Shown: positions 32,326-41,219 of the stretch, piece after piece | Layout: each line of letters begins with the position of its first letter | Position numbering within the stretch: the stretch's first letter is position 1 | DNA from: an uncultured Propionibacteriaceae bacterium | GTDB taxonomy: Bacteria; Actinomycetota; Actinomycetes; Propionibacteriales; Propionibacteriaceae | DNA length: 51,849 nt | Reading direction: 5' to 3' | Assembly: GCA_937965785.1 (NCBI GenBank) | Contig: CALCKT010000037.1 | Location: 1 to 51,849 of the forward strand | Position numbers and translations under genes: made by a program | The notes under the pieces: model-generated | Seen by the model: the letters and a program-made list of their open reading frames with translations, nothing else | What the model was told of the DNA's origin: nothing | Database searches by the model: none

Positions 32326-32736
32326 TCAGGGGGTGTGGTGGCCCGCGGTGTGGGGGATGCCGTTGACGTAGAACCAGCGGCCGTCCACCCGGAGGAAGGA
32401 ACTGACCTCCCGCATGGTGCCGGTCTGGTCGTTCTCCTCCCAGGAGGCCGAGAACGCGACCATTCCCTCCTCGTCCCAGGCCTTGCCTGCTCCGCTGTGT
32501 TCGATGGTCAGGCCGGTCCAGCGGAGTCCGGGTTCGGGATCGATCGATTCGGGGCGGGTGTTGGGATGCCAGGTCTCCAACAGGTAATCATTGAGCCCCA
32601 GCGCGTAGGCGCTGTACCGCGAGCGCATCAAGGTGACCGCGGTGGCCGCGGGTCGGCTGCCGTCGTGGAGGGGGCCACAGCACGTCTCGTAGGGGCGACC
32701 GGTGTCGCAGGGGCAGATGTCGGGGGGATCGCTCAC
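32326..32736 (-). CDS. YchJ-family (UPF0225) SEC-C protein
   Basis: 136 aa. The N-terminal CPCDTGRPYETCCGPLHDG is a SEC-C type zinc-binding motif (CxCxnCC-like), followed by the YchJ core ATAVTLMRSRYSAYALGLNDYLLETWHP and a NTF2-like strand region ending FYVNG. Function of the family is unknown. GTG 32736 is preferred to TTG 32763 since CATACT lies 6 bases before it and the conserved family start is close to the Cys motif. Confidence 0.88.
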   Translation of the reverse strand: MSDPPDICPCDTGRPYETCCGPLHDGSRPAATAVTLMRSRYSAYALGLNDYLLETWHPNTRPESIDPEPGLRWTGLTIEHSGAGKAWDEEGMVAFSASWEENDQTGTMREVSSFLRVDGRWFYVNGIPHTAGHHTP

Positions 32737-32818
32737 AAACCCAGTATGTCGCCTGACGGTCAATAACGCTCAATCGATGTCGTCAAATGGGAAATGGTGA
32801 GGTCGGGGGAGGGCGAAT

Positions 32819-33029
32819 GGTTCAGCCGGCCTGCGACGAAGAAGCGACCCGAGTCGAAACCTCGGTGAGGGTGTGGGTGGTCCTGTGGTCGGGTCTGGCT
32901 ACCGGGTGCCAGAGGTGGTTTCGACTCGGGCCGCTCGTTCCTCGCGGTCCGGCTCAACCAGTTTCGGGGAGGAGGGTCGCTCATGTGTGGGCTCAGCCAG
33001 CTTCGGGGAGGAGGGTCGCTCACGAGCTG
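32819..33029. repeat. Dispersed repeats, copies C and D, plus a 39-bp direct repeat
   Basis: Copy C (32819-32861, reverse) ends CGACCCGAGTCGAAACC. Copy D (32917-32967) starts GGTTTCGACTCGGGCCGCTC and ends GGCTCAACC. A 39-base unit (GCTCAACCAGTTTCGGGG...) at 32952 is repeated at 32991 with few changes; the second unit runs into the 3' end of the next minus-strand gene and supplies its stop codon (33020-33022). Confidence 0.75.
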
Positions 33030-33607
33030 TTGCTGGCCGCGGAATTGGCGTCCTTGGAACGCATCAGATCCAGGGCGATCATGCCGCCGAGAATTGCCAA
33101 CCGCTGGTCCGGGGAGGTGCCGGCAGGGTAGTACAGGGCGTACCGGTCGTGGCCGAGAAACGCCTTGGCGAAGCCCACCCGCTCCCTGCTGACCTGCGCG
33201 ACGGCCCCTCCGCTGTTCGCGTTGACCACATCGAACTCGCGGTCGAAGAAATTTCCCTCCACCGTGAACTCCTCCCCGGTGGTGAGCGCGATGGAGAACC
33301 TGTGGGAGAAGAACGCCACCTTCCTGGTGATGGTCGCCAACATGGAACCGTCACCTCGCACGATCTCGTAGGTGTCCCGCCAGAGGTCACGAACGTCGCT
33401 GACGTGCGCCAACCGGCTGCCGTCGGTATCCAGCACGTCGAACTCGCGAGCCCCCAGGAAGAATCGACGGGTACCGCTCTCCGTGCCAGCCACCATGCCG
33501 ACGACCCGTCCCTGGTCGTCGAGGATGTCGAACTCGGGGGAGAGACCGCTGCGGAACTGCTGCAGGATGAGTAGATCCTGATTCAGGAGACCTGCTTGAC
33601 TGCTCAT
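33020..33607 (-). CDS. LURP-one-like / phospholipid scramblase-fold protein
   Basis: 195 aa. Repeated beta strands (FDILDDQGRVVGMV, FDVLDTDGSRLAHV, YEIVRGDGSMLATI, FDVVNANSGGAVAQV) fit the 12-strand tubby/LURP-one (YxjI-like) barrel, and the C-terminal AILGGMIALDLMRS is the buried helix. Molecular role of bacterial members is unknown, possibly membrane or lipid related. ATG 33607 has TACCCT 6 bases upstream (leaderless). The stop codon is provided by a 39-bp repeat unit. Divergent from the gene at 33689. Confidence 0.8.
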   Translation of the reverse strand: MSSQAGLLNQDLLILQQFRSGLSPEFDILDDQGRVVGMVAGTESGTRRFFLGAREFDVLDTDGSRLAHVSDVRDLWRDTYEIVRGDGSMLATITRKVAFFSHRFSIALTTGEEFTVEGNFFDREFDVVNANSGGAVAQVSRERVGFAKAFLGHDRYALYYPAGTSPDQRLAILGGMIALDLMRSKDANSAASNSS

Positions 33608-33688
33608 ATCCCAAGGGTAGGAGGCCGGAGGCTCAGGATAGGCTGACGCAGGGGGAAATGCGATGGCCGTTTGATCCAAGGAGGGGTC

Positions 33689-34141
33689 ATGAACCCGCTG
33701 AGTGCCGAAGACTTCGTGGCCTGGGCCGACCAGCTCGCCAGGCTGCCCTGGCCCCTCACCCTTGATGCCTTCCGGGCAACGGCCGTCGGTTTCGGATGGT
33801 CCCCGACCGACAGGCCCTGGGAGTTCGTGGTGGACTTCACCAGCGGGTCGAGACGGATGGTGCTGTTCGGGGGCAGATCGGGAGGAATCCACAACATGTC
33901 CTTCCCCCTCATCAAACCCCCGGGCGAATCCGAGGAGGAAGCCGCGAGACTGAACGAGCTGTTCGTCTCCTACGAAACCGCCGGGACGCAGGCCTGGGGC
34001 AAAGCGTTCTACACCGACCCGAGCGAGGACCCAACCGTCGCCTGGCGGCTTCCCAACAACACCGTCGCCGAGATCGTCGGCGGCCCCGACCTGATCCTCT
34101 CGACCTTCTTCACACCCCAAGGGTCTTTCATCTACGGATGA
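33689..34141 (+). CDS. Small uncharacterised actinobacterial protein (DUF6301-like?)
   Basis: 150 aa, no signal peptide, no Cys. Alpha-beta pattern: helix EDFVAWADQLARLPW, LTLDAFRATAVGFGW, strands WEFVVDFTSGSRRMVLFGG, then WRLPNNTVAEIVGGPDLILSTFF. The pattern recalls small actinobacterial domains linked to immunity or toxin-adjacent genes, but no toxin is present here. AAGGAGG ideally precedes ATG 33689. Divergent from the LURP-one-like gene. Family name is a guess. Confidence 0.7.
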   Translation: MNPLSAEDFVAWADQLARLPWPLTLDAFRATAVGFGWSPTDRPWEFVVDFTSGSRRMVLFGGRSGGIHNMSFPLIKPPGESEEEAARLNELFVSYETAGTQAWGKAFYTDPSEDPTVAWRLPNNTVAEIVGGPDLILSTFFTPQGSFIYG

Positions 34142-34147
34142 GCCGGC

Positions 34148-34254
34148 CCGAAGCCGGTTGAGCCGGTCGTGTCTAAACCATGGTGATCGCCTCGGGGCAT
34201 GTGGTCGGGTTTGGTTTTCGGTTGCCGGGTGGTTTCGACTCAGCCGGCTTTGGA
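34148..34254. repeat. Dispersed repeat, copy E (split)
   Basis: GAAGCCGGTTGAGCCGGTCG...TAAACC at 34148-34180 and GGTTTCGACTCAGCCGGCTT at 34230-34250 are the two ends of the repeat in inverted order around about 50 bases. Confidence 0.55.
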
Positions 34255-34263
34255 GGGTTTTGG

Positions 34264-35166
34264 TCAGCGCGCCACCAGGGTCAGGACCGTGACCTCCGGG
34301 GGGCAGGCGAAGCGGTACGGGGCGAACGGCGAGGTGCCGATCCCGGCCGAGACGTGCAGCCAGGCGTGGTGCTCCCCCACCCTGTGCTCCGACAGGCCCT
34401 TGACACGGTCCGTCGGGAGGTCACAGTTGGTGGTCAACGCCCCGTGACCGGGAACACACACCTGGCCTCCGTGGGTGTGACCAGCGAGGATCAACTCCAC
34501 CCCGTCGGCTGTCATGGCATCCAGGATGCGGCGGTACGGGGCGTGTGTGACACCCAGGCTGAGATCCACCCCAGCGGAGGGGGGCCCGACGACGGCGGGG
34601 TAGTGGTCCAGGTCGTGGTGGGCGTCGTCGGTGCCGCGCAGCTCGATGCGATACCCACCGGCCTCGACGACGGCTCGGCGGTCGTTCAGGTCAAGCCAGG
34701 CGCCGCTGCGGGTCAGGGCCTCCCGCAGCTGGTCGGTGGCCAGCCGCTCCGGGGGGGTCCCGGACACCTCGGAACGCCCCCGGAGGACGTAGCACAGCGG
34801 GTTCTTGAACTCCGGTTTGTGGTAGTCGTTGGACCCGAAGACGAACCCGCCCGGCACCTCCTGCAACCGTCCCAGCGCCGACATCAAAGGCTGCGTCGCG
34901 GCGTCGCTGGCGATGTTGTCGCCGGTGTTGATCACCAAGTCGGGTTCCAGCTCCGCCAGCGACCGCAGGAAGTTCAGTTTCAGCTGCTGGCCGGGCAGCA
35001 GGTGAATGTCGCTGAGATGCAGTATCCGCAGCTCAGGCCCACCCGCGGGCAGCATCGGAACCGTCACGTGACGCACCCGGAAACGGGTGGCCTCCACCAA
35101 TCCCCAGGCGAAGCAGCCCGCCGCCACCGCGGCGAGCCCCCTCGCCACCTTGAACGGCGTTGTCAC
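34264..35166 (-). CDS. Calcineurin-like metallophosphoesterase
   Basis: 300 aa. The N-terminal hydrophobic helix GLAAVAAGCFAWGLV probably anchors it in the membrane. Two-metal motifs are seen in order: LHLSDIHLLPGQ (DxH), VINTGDNI (GDxx), GSNDYHKP (GNH-type, here G-S-N-D), and LAGHTHGGQVCVPG (GHTHGGQ). This resembles the YkuE/UDP-2,3-diacylglucosamine-like membrane phosphoesterases; the substrate is unknown. GTG 35166 overlaps the penicillin-binding protein stop (GTGA), so it is translated with it and may act on envelope lipids. Confidence 0.88.
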   Translation of the reverse strand: MTTPFKVARGLAAVAAGCFAWGLVEATRFRVRHVTVPMLPAGGPELRILHLSDIHLLPGQQLKLNFLRSLAELEPDLVINTGDNIASDAATQPLMSALGRLQEVPGGFVFGSNDYHKPEFKNPLCYVLRGRSEVSGTPPERLATDQLREALTRSGAWLDLNDRRAVVEAGGYRIELRGTDDAHHDLDHYPAVVGPPSAGVDLSLGVTHAPYRRILDAMTADGVELILAGHTHGGQVCVPGHGALTTNCDLPTDRVKGLSEHRVGEHHAWLHVSAGIGTSPFAPYRFACPPEVTVLTLVAR

Positions 35167-37541
35167 CGTTCACCGGTCGGGACCGGGGAGGGTATCGGCT
35201 GCCCTGGGGCGGCCGTCGGGGGCCCCACCGTCGGGGCGGTGGTCGGCTGGGGTCCCTTGGAGAACTGCATCCGGATGGTGGAGAACTTCGCCGCGCTACC
35301 CGAGGGGCTGATCTTGCCCAGATAGGTTCCAGCGGGCTGGGGGCTGAAGACATCCATCCTGGCCGTGGTGAACCCGGCATCCTCGAGGGTCTGTTTCGCC
35401 TCCTCGTAGCTCATGCCCGCGACGCTCGGGATCGGGATCTTCTCGCCCTCCAGGACCCGCTTGTTCGGGGCCTCGAAGCTGGTGGGGGAGACGCCCTTGA
35501 GTGCCGCCGCCATCGCGGCCCGCCAGATGCCGCCCGCGTCCTTGCCACCAGAACCCTCCAGGACGGTGCCCGTGGACAGCCGCATCCCGTCGATCGACTT
35601 CTTGTGGTTCTGGTAGTACGGGTTGATGTTGTCGACTGCGATGTAGGCCACGCCCGCCATGTCGGGGGTGTAACCGGCGAACCACACGGACATGGAGTCG
35701 TCGGTGGTTCCGGTCTTGCCCGCCTGGGGTCTGCCGTCCGACATGCGCGCCCTGCTACCCGTGCCCTGGGTCATGACCGTCGAAAGTACGTGGTTGACGC
35801 CGTCGGCCACCTCGGGTTCGATCACCTTCTTGCAGTCGGCCGACGGGATCTCGATCTCGGTGCCGTCCTTGGCCTGCACGCTCTGCAGGATGATCGGGTT
35901 GCAGTGCACCCCCCGGTTCGCGAACGTGGCGTAGGCCTCGGCCATGGACAGCGGCGTCACGTACGCGGTGCCGAGCACCCACGACGGGTAGCCCGCCATG
36001 TTGCGCATGTCGGTGCCGTCGGCGAGTTTCACACCGAGTTTCTGGGCCATGTCGATGGAGGCGCAGATGCCCACCTTCTGCTCCAGCTGGACGAAGTAGG
36101 TGTTCACCGAGTTCTGGGTGGCCTTCAGCATGTCGATGACGCCGTAGGCCTTGTCGTAGTTCTTGGGTTCCCAGTTGCCATTGAAGGTGAACGTGCCCTC
36201 ACAGTTCTTGAACTTCGCTCCCCTGAACTGCATGGTTTGCGGGGCGTCGAAAGAGGTGCTGGTCGGCACGCCCTGCTCCAGGGCGGCGCCTATCACGAAG
36301 GGTTTGAAGGTCGACCCGGGCTGGAAGCCCTCGATACCGCCGTACTGGGTGGACACATTGACGTTCTGCCAGGTCTCGCCCTCGCCGCTGCCCAGTTTGG
36401 TGCGGCTCTGGGCCATGGCGGTGATCAGGCCGGTGCTCGGCTGGATCAGCACGGACCCACCCCAGACCGGGTCCGTGGCACCGACGGTCTGAGAGACGGC
36501 CGCCTCCGCGGCCTGCTGGGCCGCCGGGTCGATGAGGGTCTTGATGGTCAGGCCGCCGCGCTTGAGCCGGTTCGTCCGCTCCTCGTTGGATGATCCCAGC
36601 GAGGGCATCTGATCGGAGGTCAGGGTGCGCACCACGTAGTCACAGAGGATCGGGAACTGGGAGGCGGTGCAGCCGTTCGGGGTGGTCTGCAGGTTGGACT
36701 TGTCGAAGCCCTCCTGCATGGCGGCATCCGCTTCCTCCTTGGTGATGACCCCCACTTCGGAGGAGGCCATCCGCTTCAACACCTGGTTGCGGCGCTCGAT
36801 GGCCTTCTCGGGGTTCTTCACCGGGTTGTAGGCGACGGGGTTCTGGACGATGCCAGCCAGCATCGCGGCCTGGGCGAGGGTCAGGTCCTTGGCGGTGGTG
36901 TTCCAGTAGTGGTGCGCGGCCGCCTCGACCCCGTAGGCGCCGTCGCCGTAGTAGGCGATGTTCAGGTAGCGCTCCAGGATCTCGTTCTTGCTGAAACGTT
37001 CCTCGACCGCCATGGCGTAACGCATCTCACGGATCTTGCGGTCGATGCTGACGGCCTGCGCGGCCTGCACGCCCTCCTCGTCGCCGCGGTCCTTGGCCGC
37101 CTCGATCTGCACCTGCTTCACGTACTGCTGGGTGAGGGTGGAGGCGCCCTGGGTGGAGCCGCTGAGGGTGCGGATGAAAGCGCGCCCCAGGCCCTGGAGG
37201 TCAATGGCTCCGTGCTCGTAGAAGCGGTGATCCTCGATGGCGATCTGCGCCTTCTGCATCAGCGGGGAGATCTGCTCGAGTGCGACGTAGGTGCGGTTCT
37301 CCTCGAAGAAGGTGGCCAGCTCCGATCCGTCGGCCATCAGGATCTTGGACTTCTCCGACTGCGGCGGGGTCTCGAACTCCGCCGGCAGGTACTGCATGTT
37401 GTCGGAAGCCGCCTTGGTGAAGCCGCTTGCGAGAGCGACGAACGGTACCGCCAACCCTGAGAGCAGAAGCCCACACAGTACGCTGACGGCCAAGAACATC
37501 GCCACGGATTTGCCCCTGCTTCTGGGCGCGCGCGTCTTCAT
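35163..37541 (-). CDS. ponA: Class A penicillin-binding protein (transglycosylase/transpeptidase) with PASTA domain
   Basis: 792 aa. A short cytoplasmic tail and membrane anchor (VAMFLAVSVLCGLLLSGLAVPFVALA) are followed by the GT51 domain with catalytic Glu103 in AIEDHRFYEHGAID and STLTQQYVKQ. The transpeptidase has SxxK in GSTFKPF, SxN in TQNSVNTYF and AGKTGTTDD. A PASTA-like domain (IPSVAGMSYEEAKQTLEDAGF) and Pro-rich tail follow. It polymerises and cross-links peptidoglycan. TACACT (37554-37549) lies 7 bases before the ATG, suggesting a leaderless mRNA. Co-transcribed with the metallophosphoesterase. Confidence 0.95.
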   Translation of the reverse strand: MKTRAPRSRGKSVAMFLAVSVLCGLLLSGLAVPFVALASGFTKAASDNMQYLPAEFETPPQSEKSKILMADGSELATFFEENRTYVALEQISPLMQKAQIAIEDHRFYEHGAIDLQGLGRAFIRTLSGSTQGASTLTQQYVKQVQIEAAKDRGDEEGVQAAQAVSIDRKIREMRYAMAVEERFSKNEILERYLNIAYYGDGAYGVEAAAHHYWNTTAKDLTLAQAAMLAGIVQNPVAYNPVKNPEKAIERRNQVLKRMASSEVGVITKEEADAAMQEGFDKSNLQTTPNGCTASQFPILCDYVVRTLTSDQMPSLGSSNEERTNRLKRGGLTIKTLIDPAAQQAAEAAVSQTVGATDPVWGGSVLIQPSTGLITAMAQSRTKLGSGEGETWQNVNVSTQYGGIEGFQPGSTFKPFVIGAALEQGVPTSTSFDAPQTMQFRGAKFKNCEGTFTFNGNWEPKNYDKAYGVIDMLKATQNSVNTYFVQLEQKVGICASIDMAQKLGVKLADGTDMRNMAGYPSWVLGTAYVTPLSMAEAYATFANRGVHCNPIILQSVQAKDGTEIEIPSADCKKVIEPEVADGVNHVLSTVMTQGTGSRARMSDGRPQAGKTGTTDDSMSVWFAGYTPDMAGVAYIAVDNINPYYQNHKKSIDGMRLSTGTVLEGSGGKDAGGIWRAAMAAALKGVSPTSFEAPNKRVLEGEKIPIPSVAGMSYEEAKQTLEDAGFTTARMDVFSPQPAGTYLGKISPSGSAAKFSTIRMQFSKGPQPTTAPTVGPPTAAPGQPIPSPVPTGER

Positions 37542-37579
37542 GGCCCAAAGTGTACGTGAGGTTCACGACAGGCCAAGAT

Positions 37580-37714
37580 TCATGCCTCCTGGGGGATTTC
37601 GTCGTCCAGGGCGGACAGATCCGGCCGGCGGAACAGGCTCACGGTCGCGGCGGCCAGCCCACCCCACAGGGTCAGGATGGCGACGATCATCATGACGATG
37701 GCCGCTGCATTCAT
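37580..37714 (-). CDS. metS: Methionine/alanine importer small subunit
   Basis: 44 aa. One hydrophobic helix (AIVMMIVAILTLWGGLAAATVSLF) followed by RRPDLSALDDE, the form of MetS peptides that accompany MetP. Starts inside the metP stop codon (ATGA); GAGGAGG lies 6-7 bases upstream. Needed for MetP activity in corynebacteria (established for that family). Confidence 0.88.
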   Translation of the reverse strand: MNAAAIVMMIVAILTLWGGLAAATVSLFRRPDLSALDDEIPQEA

Positions 37715-39258
37715 GCGGATACCTCCTCGGAAACCTCGTGTTCGTTGTTCTGTTCGTCGAACTTGGTGTGGATACTGCGCCTCCAGGGGAGCAGTGTCAA
37801 AACCACTGCGATGATGACAAGCGCCGCGGACATGCCCCAGCCGAAGATCACCAGCAGGTGCTGCGGGTAGTTCTCGTAGGGTTTGCCGAGCTTGCTGATG
37901 AAGTCGTTGATCAGCATGTAGCCCAGCACCAGGGGTGCGGCAACGCCGACCAGCGCCATCCAGCCCCAACCCACCTTGAAACTGGAGAAACGGTTGAGGT
38001 GGTTGCGCAGCACCGGGAGTTTGCGGACGATCCACACCGTCGCGATGATGCAGGCCAGGGCGCCGCCGAGGATGCCGTACTTGTTGATGAACTCGTCGGT
38101 GATGTCGAGGAAGTACAGCCCGGTGGTGGTGGACAGCAGGAAGACGGACAGGATGGTCATCGGGATGCCGATCACGAGGGTGGCCTGCACCTTGGGGATG
38201 CCCAGCTTGTCACGCACCGCGGAGACGACCACCTCGACGATGCTCAGCAGCGACGTCAGCCCCGCCACCGTCAGGGAGGCGAAGAACAGCACACCCATCA
38301 GGGAACCCAGCGGGGCCTGGGAGATGATCGTCGGGAAGGCCACGAAGGCCAGCGTGAGGCCCTGGCCGGCGACATCGGAAACCCCGAGGCCCGCCTGGTT
38401 CGCCATGAAACCGAGGGCCGCGAAGACACCGATACCCGCCAGCAGCTCGAAACCGGAGTTGGCGAAACCGACGACCAGACCGGAACCGGTCAGGTCGGTG
38501 CGGCGCTTCAGGTAGGAGGAGTAGGTCAGCATGATGCCGAACCCGACCGACAGCGAGTAGAAGATCTGTCCGAAGGCCGCCGCCCACACCGCGGGGTCAC
38601 CGAGCGCGCTCCAATCGGGGGTGAACAAGGCGTTCACTCCCGTGCCCGCGCCGGGCAGGAACAGCGACTGCACCACCAGGATCAGGAACATCACAACCAG
38701 CAGCGGCATGAAGATCTTGTTCACCATCGCCAGGCCCTTGTTGACTCCCAGCGCGACGGTGATCAGGGTGACCGCCCACACCGCCAGGATCGGGACGAAC
38801 AGCGAGGGCACGAAGTCGAGGCCGACCCCCGGGGTGTCCGCGACGTGCAGGAAATCCTGCATCAGGAAGGCCTTCGGGTCGGACCCCCAGGCCTGGTTGA
38901 TGCTGAAGAGGGTGTACATCCCGGCCCAGCCGATGATGGCCGCGTAGTAGATGCCGATCACGAAGCAGACCATCACCTGCCACCAGCCGAGGCTCTCCGT
39001 CCAGCGCCCCATCCGCCGCAGCGAAAGCGGGGCCGAGCCGCGGTAGCGGTGCCCGAGGGCGTAGTCGAAGAACAGCAGCGGGATGCCCACCGCCAGCAGC
39101 GCGATCAGGTAGGGAAGGATGAATGCCCCGCCACCGTTCTTGAACGCGACGTACGGGAAGCGCCAGATGTTGCCCAACCCGACGGCCGACCCGATGGCCG
39201 CCAGGATGAAGTAGTTGCGGGAGTTGAAGCTCTCCTGCTTGGGCACACGCTTTTCCAT
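37711..39258 (-). CDS. metP: Sodium-dependent methionine/alanine importer (NSS family)
   Basis: 515 aa with 12 transmembrane segments. The NSS signature is AAIGSAVGLGNIWRFPYVAFKNGGGAF near the N-terminus (residues 15-41), with SLSVGFGIMLTYSSYLKRRTD around the middle sodium site. The small partner gene directly downstream identifies the MetP branch. Imports Met and Ala with Na+ at the membrane. GGAG sits 9-12 bases before ATG 39258. No riboswitch was recognised in the roughly 100 bases upstream. Confidence 0.9.
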   Translation of the reverse strand: MEKRVPKQESFNSRNYFILAAIGSAVGLGNIWRFPYVAFKNGGGAFILPYLIALLAVGIPLLFFDYALGHRYRGSAPLSLRRMGRWTESLGWWQVMVCFVIGIYYAAIIGWAGMYTLFSINQAWGSDPKAFLMQDFLHVADTPGVGLDFVPSLFVPILAVWAVTLITVALGVNKGLAMVNKIFMPLLVVMFLILVVQSLFLPGAGTGVNALFTPDWSALGDPAVWAAAFGQIFYSLSVGFGIMLTYSSYLKRRTDLTGSGLVVGFANSGFELLAGIGVFAALGFMANQAGLGVSDVAGQGLTLAFVAFPTIISQAPLGSLMGVLFFASLTVAGLTSLLSIVEVVVSAVRDKLGIPKVQATLVIGIPMTILSVFLLSTTTGLYFLDITDEFINKYGILGGALACIIATVWIVRKLPVLRNHLNRFSSFKVGWGWMALVGVAAPLVLGYMLINDFISKLGKPYENYPQHLLVIFGWGMSAALVIIAVVLTLLPWRRSIHTKFDEQNNEHEVSEEVSA

Positions 39259-39395
39259 CGAATCAGCTCCAAGGATTTTACGAGGTCCCGCGGCTGGGTT
39301 GTGCTCCCGAGGGCCGCGGAACTTTCACGACGAACGCTTCAACCTAGTACGTCCGGGATGTGAAACGAAAAAATGTCCACGAAATGGGCGATTTT

Positions 39396-40013
39396 TCAGA
39401 CCTCCACGTCCGGGGCGCCCTCGAAGTCGGTCATGGCCACCTGCCCCTCCTCGGTGATGCCCTCACGTGCGAGCACCACCTTGAAGGTGTCCAGGACGAT
39501 GCGGCAGTCGAGGGCGAAGGAGCGGGTCTCGACGTAGCGCACGTCCCAGGCCAGACGTTCCGCCCACGGCATCGCGTTGCGGCCCTTGACCTGCGCCAGG
39601 CCCGTCACCCCGGGCCGCACCTCGTGACGGCGGGCCTGCCGGGCCGTGTACAGCGGGAGGTACTCCGGCAGCAGGGGCCTGGGACCCACTATCGACATGT
39701 CGCCCTTGAGAACGTTGAACAGTTCGGGAAGTTCATCGAGGCTGGTGGAGCGCAGCCACGAACCGAACGGGGTGATGCGGTCCTCGTCGCTGACGAGATC
39801 CTCGGTGATGTCGCGCATGGTGCGGAACTTGTACATCTTGAACATGCGACCGCTCCTGCCCGGTCTTTCCTGCTTGAACAGCACCGGGGAACCCAGGTTG
39901 ATGCGCACCAGCAGCGCCACCACCAGCTGGATCGGGGCGGTCAGGATCAGCGCCAGGCCCGCGATCAGGATGTCGAGGGCCCGTTTCAAGAGGTCGTAGG
40001 GGCGGCGTCTCAT
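39396..40013 (-). CDS. Undecaprenyl-phosphate sugar-1-phosphate transferase (PglC/WcaJ type)
   Basis: 205 aa, the short PglC-like form without N-terminal extra helices. A re-entrant/anchor helix LLKRALDILIAGLALILTAPIQLVVALLV leads to GSPVLFKQERPGRSGRMFKMYKFRTM, TPFGSWLRSTSLDELPELFNVLKGDMSIVGPRPLLPEYLPLY and ARRHEVRPGVTGLAQV. It loads the first sugar phosphate onto the lipid carrier. ATG 40013 overlaps the aminotransferase stop (ATGA), linking it to that sugar. Last gene of its operon. Confidence 0.92.
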   Translation of the reverse strand: MRRRPYDLLKRALDILIAGLALILTAPIQLVVALLVRINLGSPVLFKQERPGRSGRMFKMYKFRTMRDITEDLVSDEDRITPFGSWLRSTSLDELPELFNVLKGDMSIVGPRPLLPEYLPLYTARQARRHEVRPGVTGLAQVKGRNAMPWAERLAWDVRYVETRSFALDCRIVLDTFKVVLAREGITEEGQVAMTDFEGAPDVEV

Positions 40014-41167
40014 CGGGACCGTCCGATGACGGTGCGCAGACTCTCGGCGACGCGTTTCATGGCGGCGTCGTCGAGGGCCGATCCGCTCGGCAGGGAGACG
40101 CCGTTGGCGAACAGGCGCTCGGAGTTGCCGTTGACGTAGGCGTCGAGATGCCGGAACACCGGCTGCAGGTGCATCGGTTTCCACAGCGGCCGCGACTCGA
40201 TGTTGTCGTCGGCCAGGGCCTTGATCACGTCGTCACGGGAGAAACCCGCGACCCGCGGGTCGATGACGACCGAGGTCAGCCAGAAGTTGTCGTGGTCGCC
40301 CTGGCCGATGGGATGCTCGGAGCCGTCGGGTTGCCCGAAGAACGTGACTCCCGGGACCCCGTCGAACAGGGCGCGGTAGAACAGGCGGTGCTGGCGCCGA
40401 CGCTCCAGCATCCGGGGCAGCCGCTCCAGCTGGGAACGTCCCAGCGCCGCCAGCAGATTCGACAAACGGTAGTTGTAGCCGACGTCGGTGTGTTCGTAGT
40501 GCAGCACCGGCTGGCGGGCCTGGGTGGCGAGGTAGCGGATGTGGGAGGCGTGCTCCGCATCGTCGGTGAGCACCGCGCCACCACCGGAGGTGGTGATCAC
40601 CTTGTTGCCGTTGAAGGACACGGCCGCCAGGTCCCCGTAGGCCGCGGCGGGCCGGCCCCTGTGCACCGCGCCCAGCGACTCGGCGGCGTCGTTGAGGATG
40701 CGCAGCCCGAACTCGTCGGCCACCGACCTGAGACCCTCCTGGTCGACGACGTGGCCCAGCAGGTCGACGGGCACGATCGCGACGACGTTGCGTCCCTTGT
40801 CCCGCTGCTCGGCGACGGCTTGCCGGGTCAGTTCCACGTCGATGTCACCCTCGGGGGTGGAGTCCACCAGCACGGGGGTGGCGCCCGTGTAGAGGATCGC
40901 ATTGGTGGTGGCGGCGAACGTCATCGACGCGGTGACCACCACGTCCCCCGGTTTGAACCCCAGGGTGAGGCCCGCCAGGTGCAGGGCAGCGGTGCCGGAG
41001 GACAGGGCGACGGCGTGCTTGCGGTCGCAGTAGGCGGCCAGCTCCGTCTCGAACGCGTCCACCTCCGGGCCCAGCGGCGCGATCCAGCCCCCCGCGAAGG
41101 CGCGGGACAGCGCCTCCTGCTCCAAGGAGGTCATGTCGGGTGGGGAGAGGAAGATGCGTTCGGTCAC
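40010..41167 (-). CDS. DegT/DnrJ-type nucleotide-sugar aminotransferase (PglE-like)
   Basis: 385 aa, PLP enzyme. Seen: SSGTAALHLAGLTLG, VDLLGHVVD, NDAAESLGA (PLP Asp), and SFNGNKVITTSGGG with Schiff-base Lys189. The SFNGNK-ITTSGGG form is the one of PglE/WbpE-type aminotransferases acting on UDP-4-keto-6-deoxy-GlcNAc. GTG 41167 has TATCCT 6 bases upstream (leaderless). It would follow the dehydratase encoded at 45070. A separate acetyltransferase (PglD-like) is not visible in this window. Confidence 0.9.
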   Translation of the reverse strand: MTERIFLSPPDMTSLEQEALSRAFAGGWIAPLGPEVDAFETELAAYCDRKHAVALSSGTAALHLAGLTLGFKPGDVVVTASMTFAATTNAILYTGATPVLVDSTPEGDIDVELTRQAVAEQRDKGRNVVAIVPVDLLGHVVDQEGLRSVADEFGLRILNDAAESLGAVHRGRPAAAYGDLAAVSFNGNKVITTSGGGAVLTDDAEHASHIRYLATQARQPVLHYEHTDVGYNYRLSNLLAALGRSQLERLPRMLERRRQHRLFYRALFDGVPGVTFFGQPDGSEHPIGQGDHDNFWLTSVVIDPRVAGFSRDDVIKALADDNIESRPLWKPMHLQPVFRHLDAYVNGNSERLFANGVSLPSGSALDDAAMKRVAESLRTVIGRSR

Positions 41168-41219
41168 GGGCCGAGGATACCTTTCCCCGGCCCGCGGCGG
41201 CATCCGCGTGCGGAACCTC

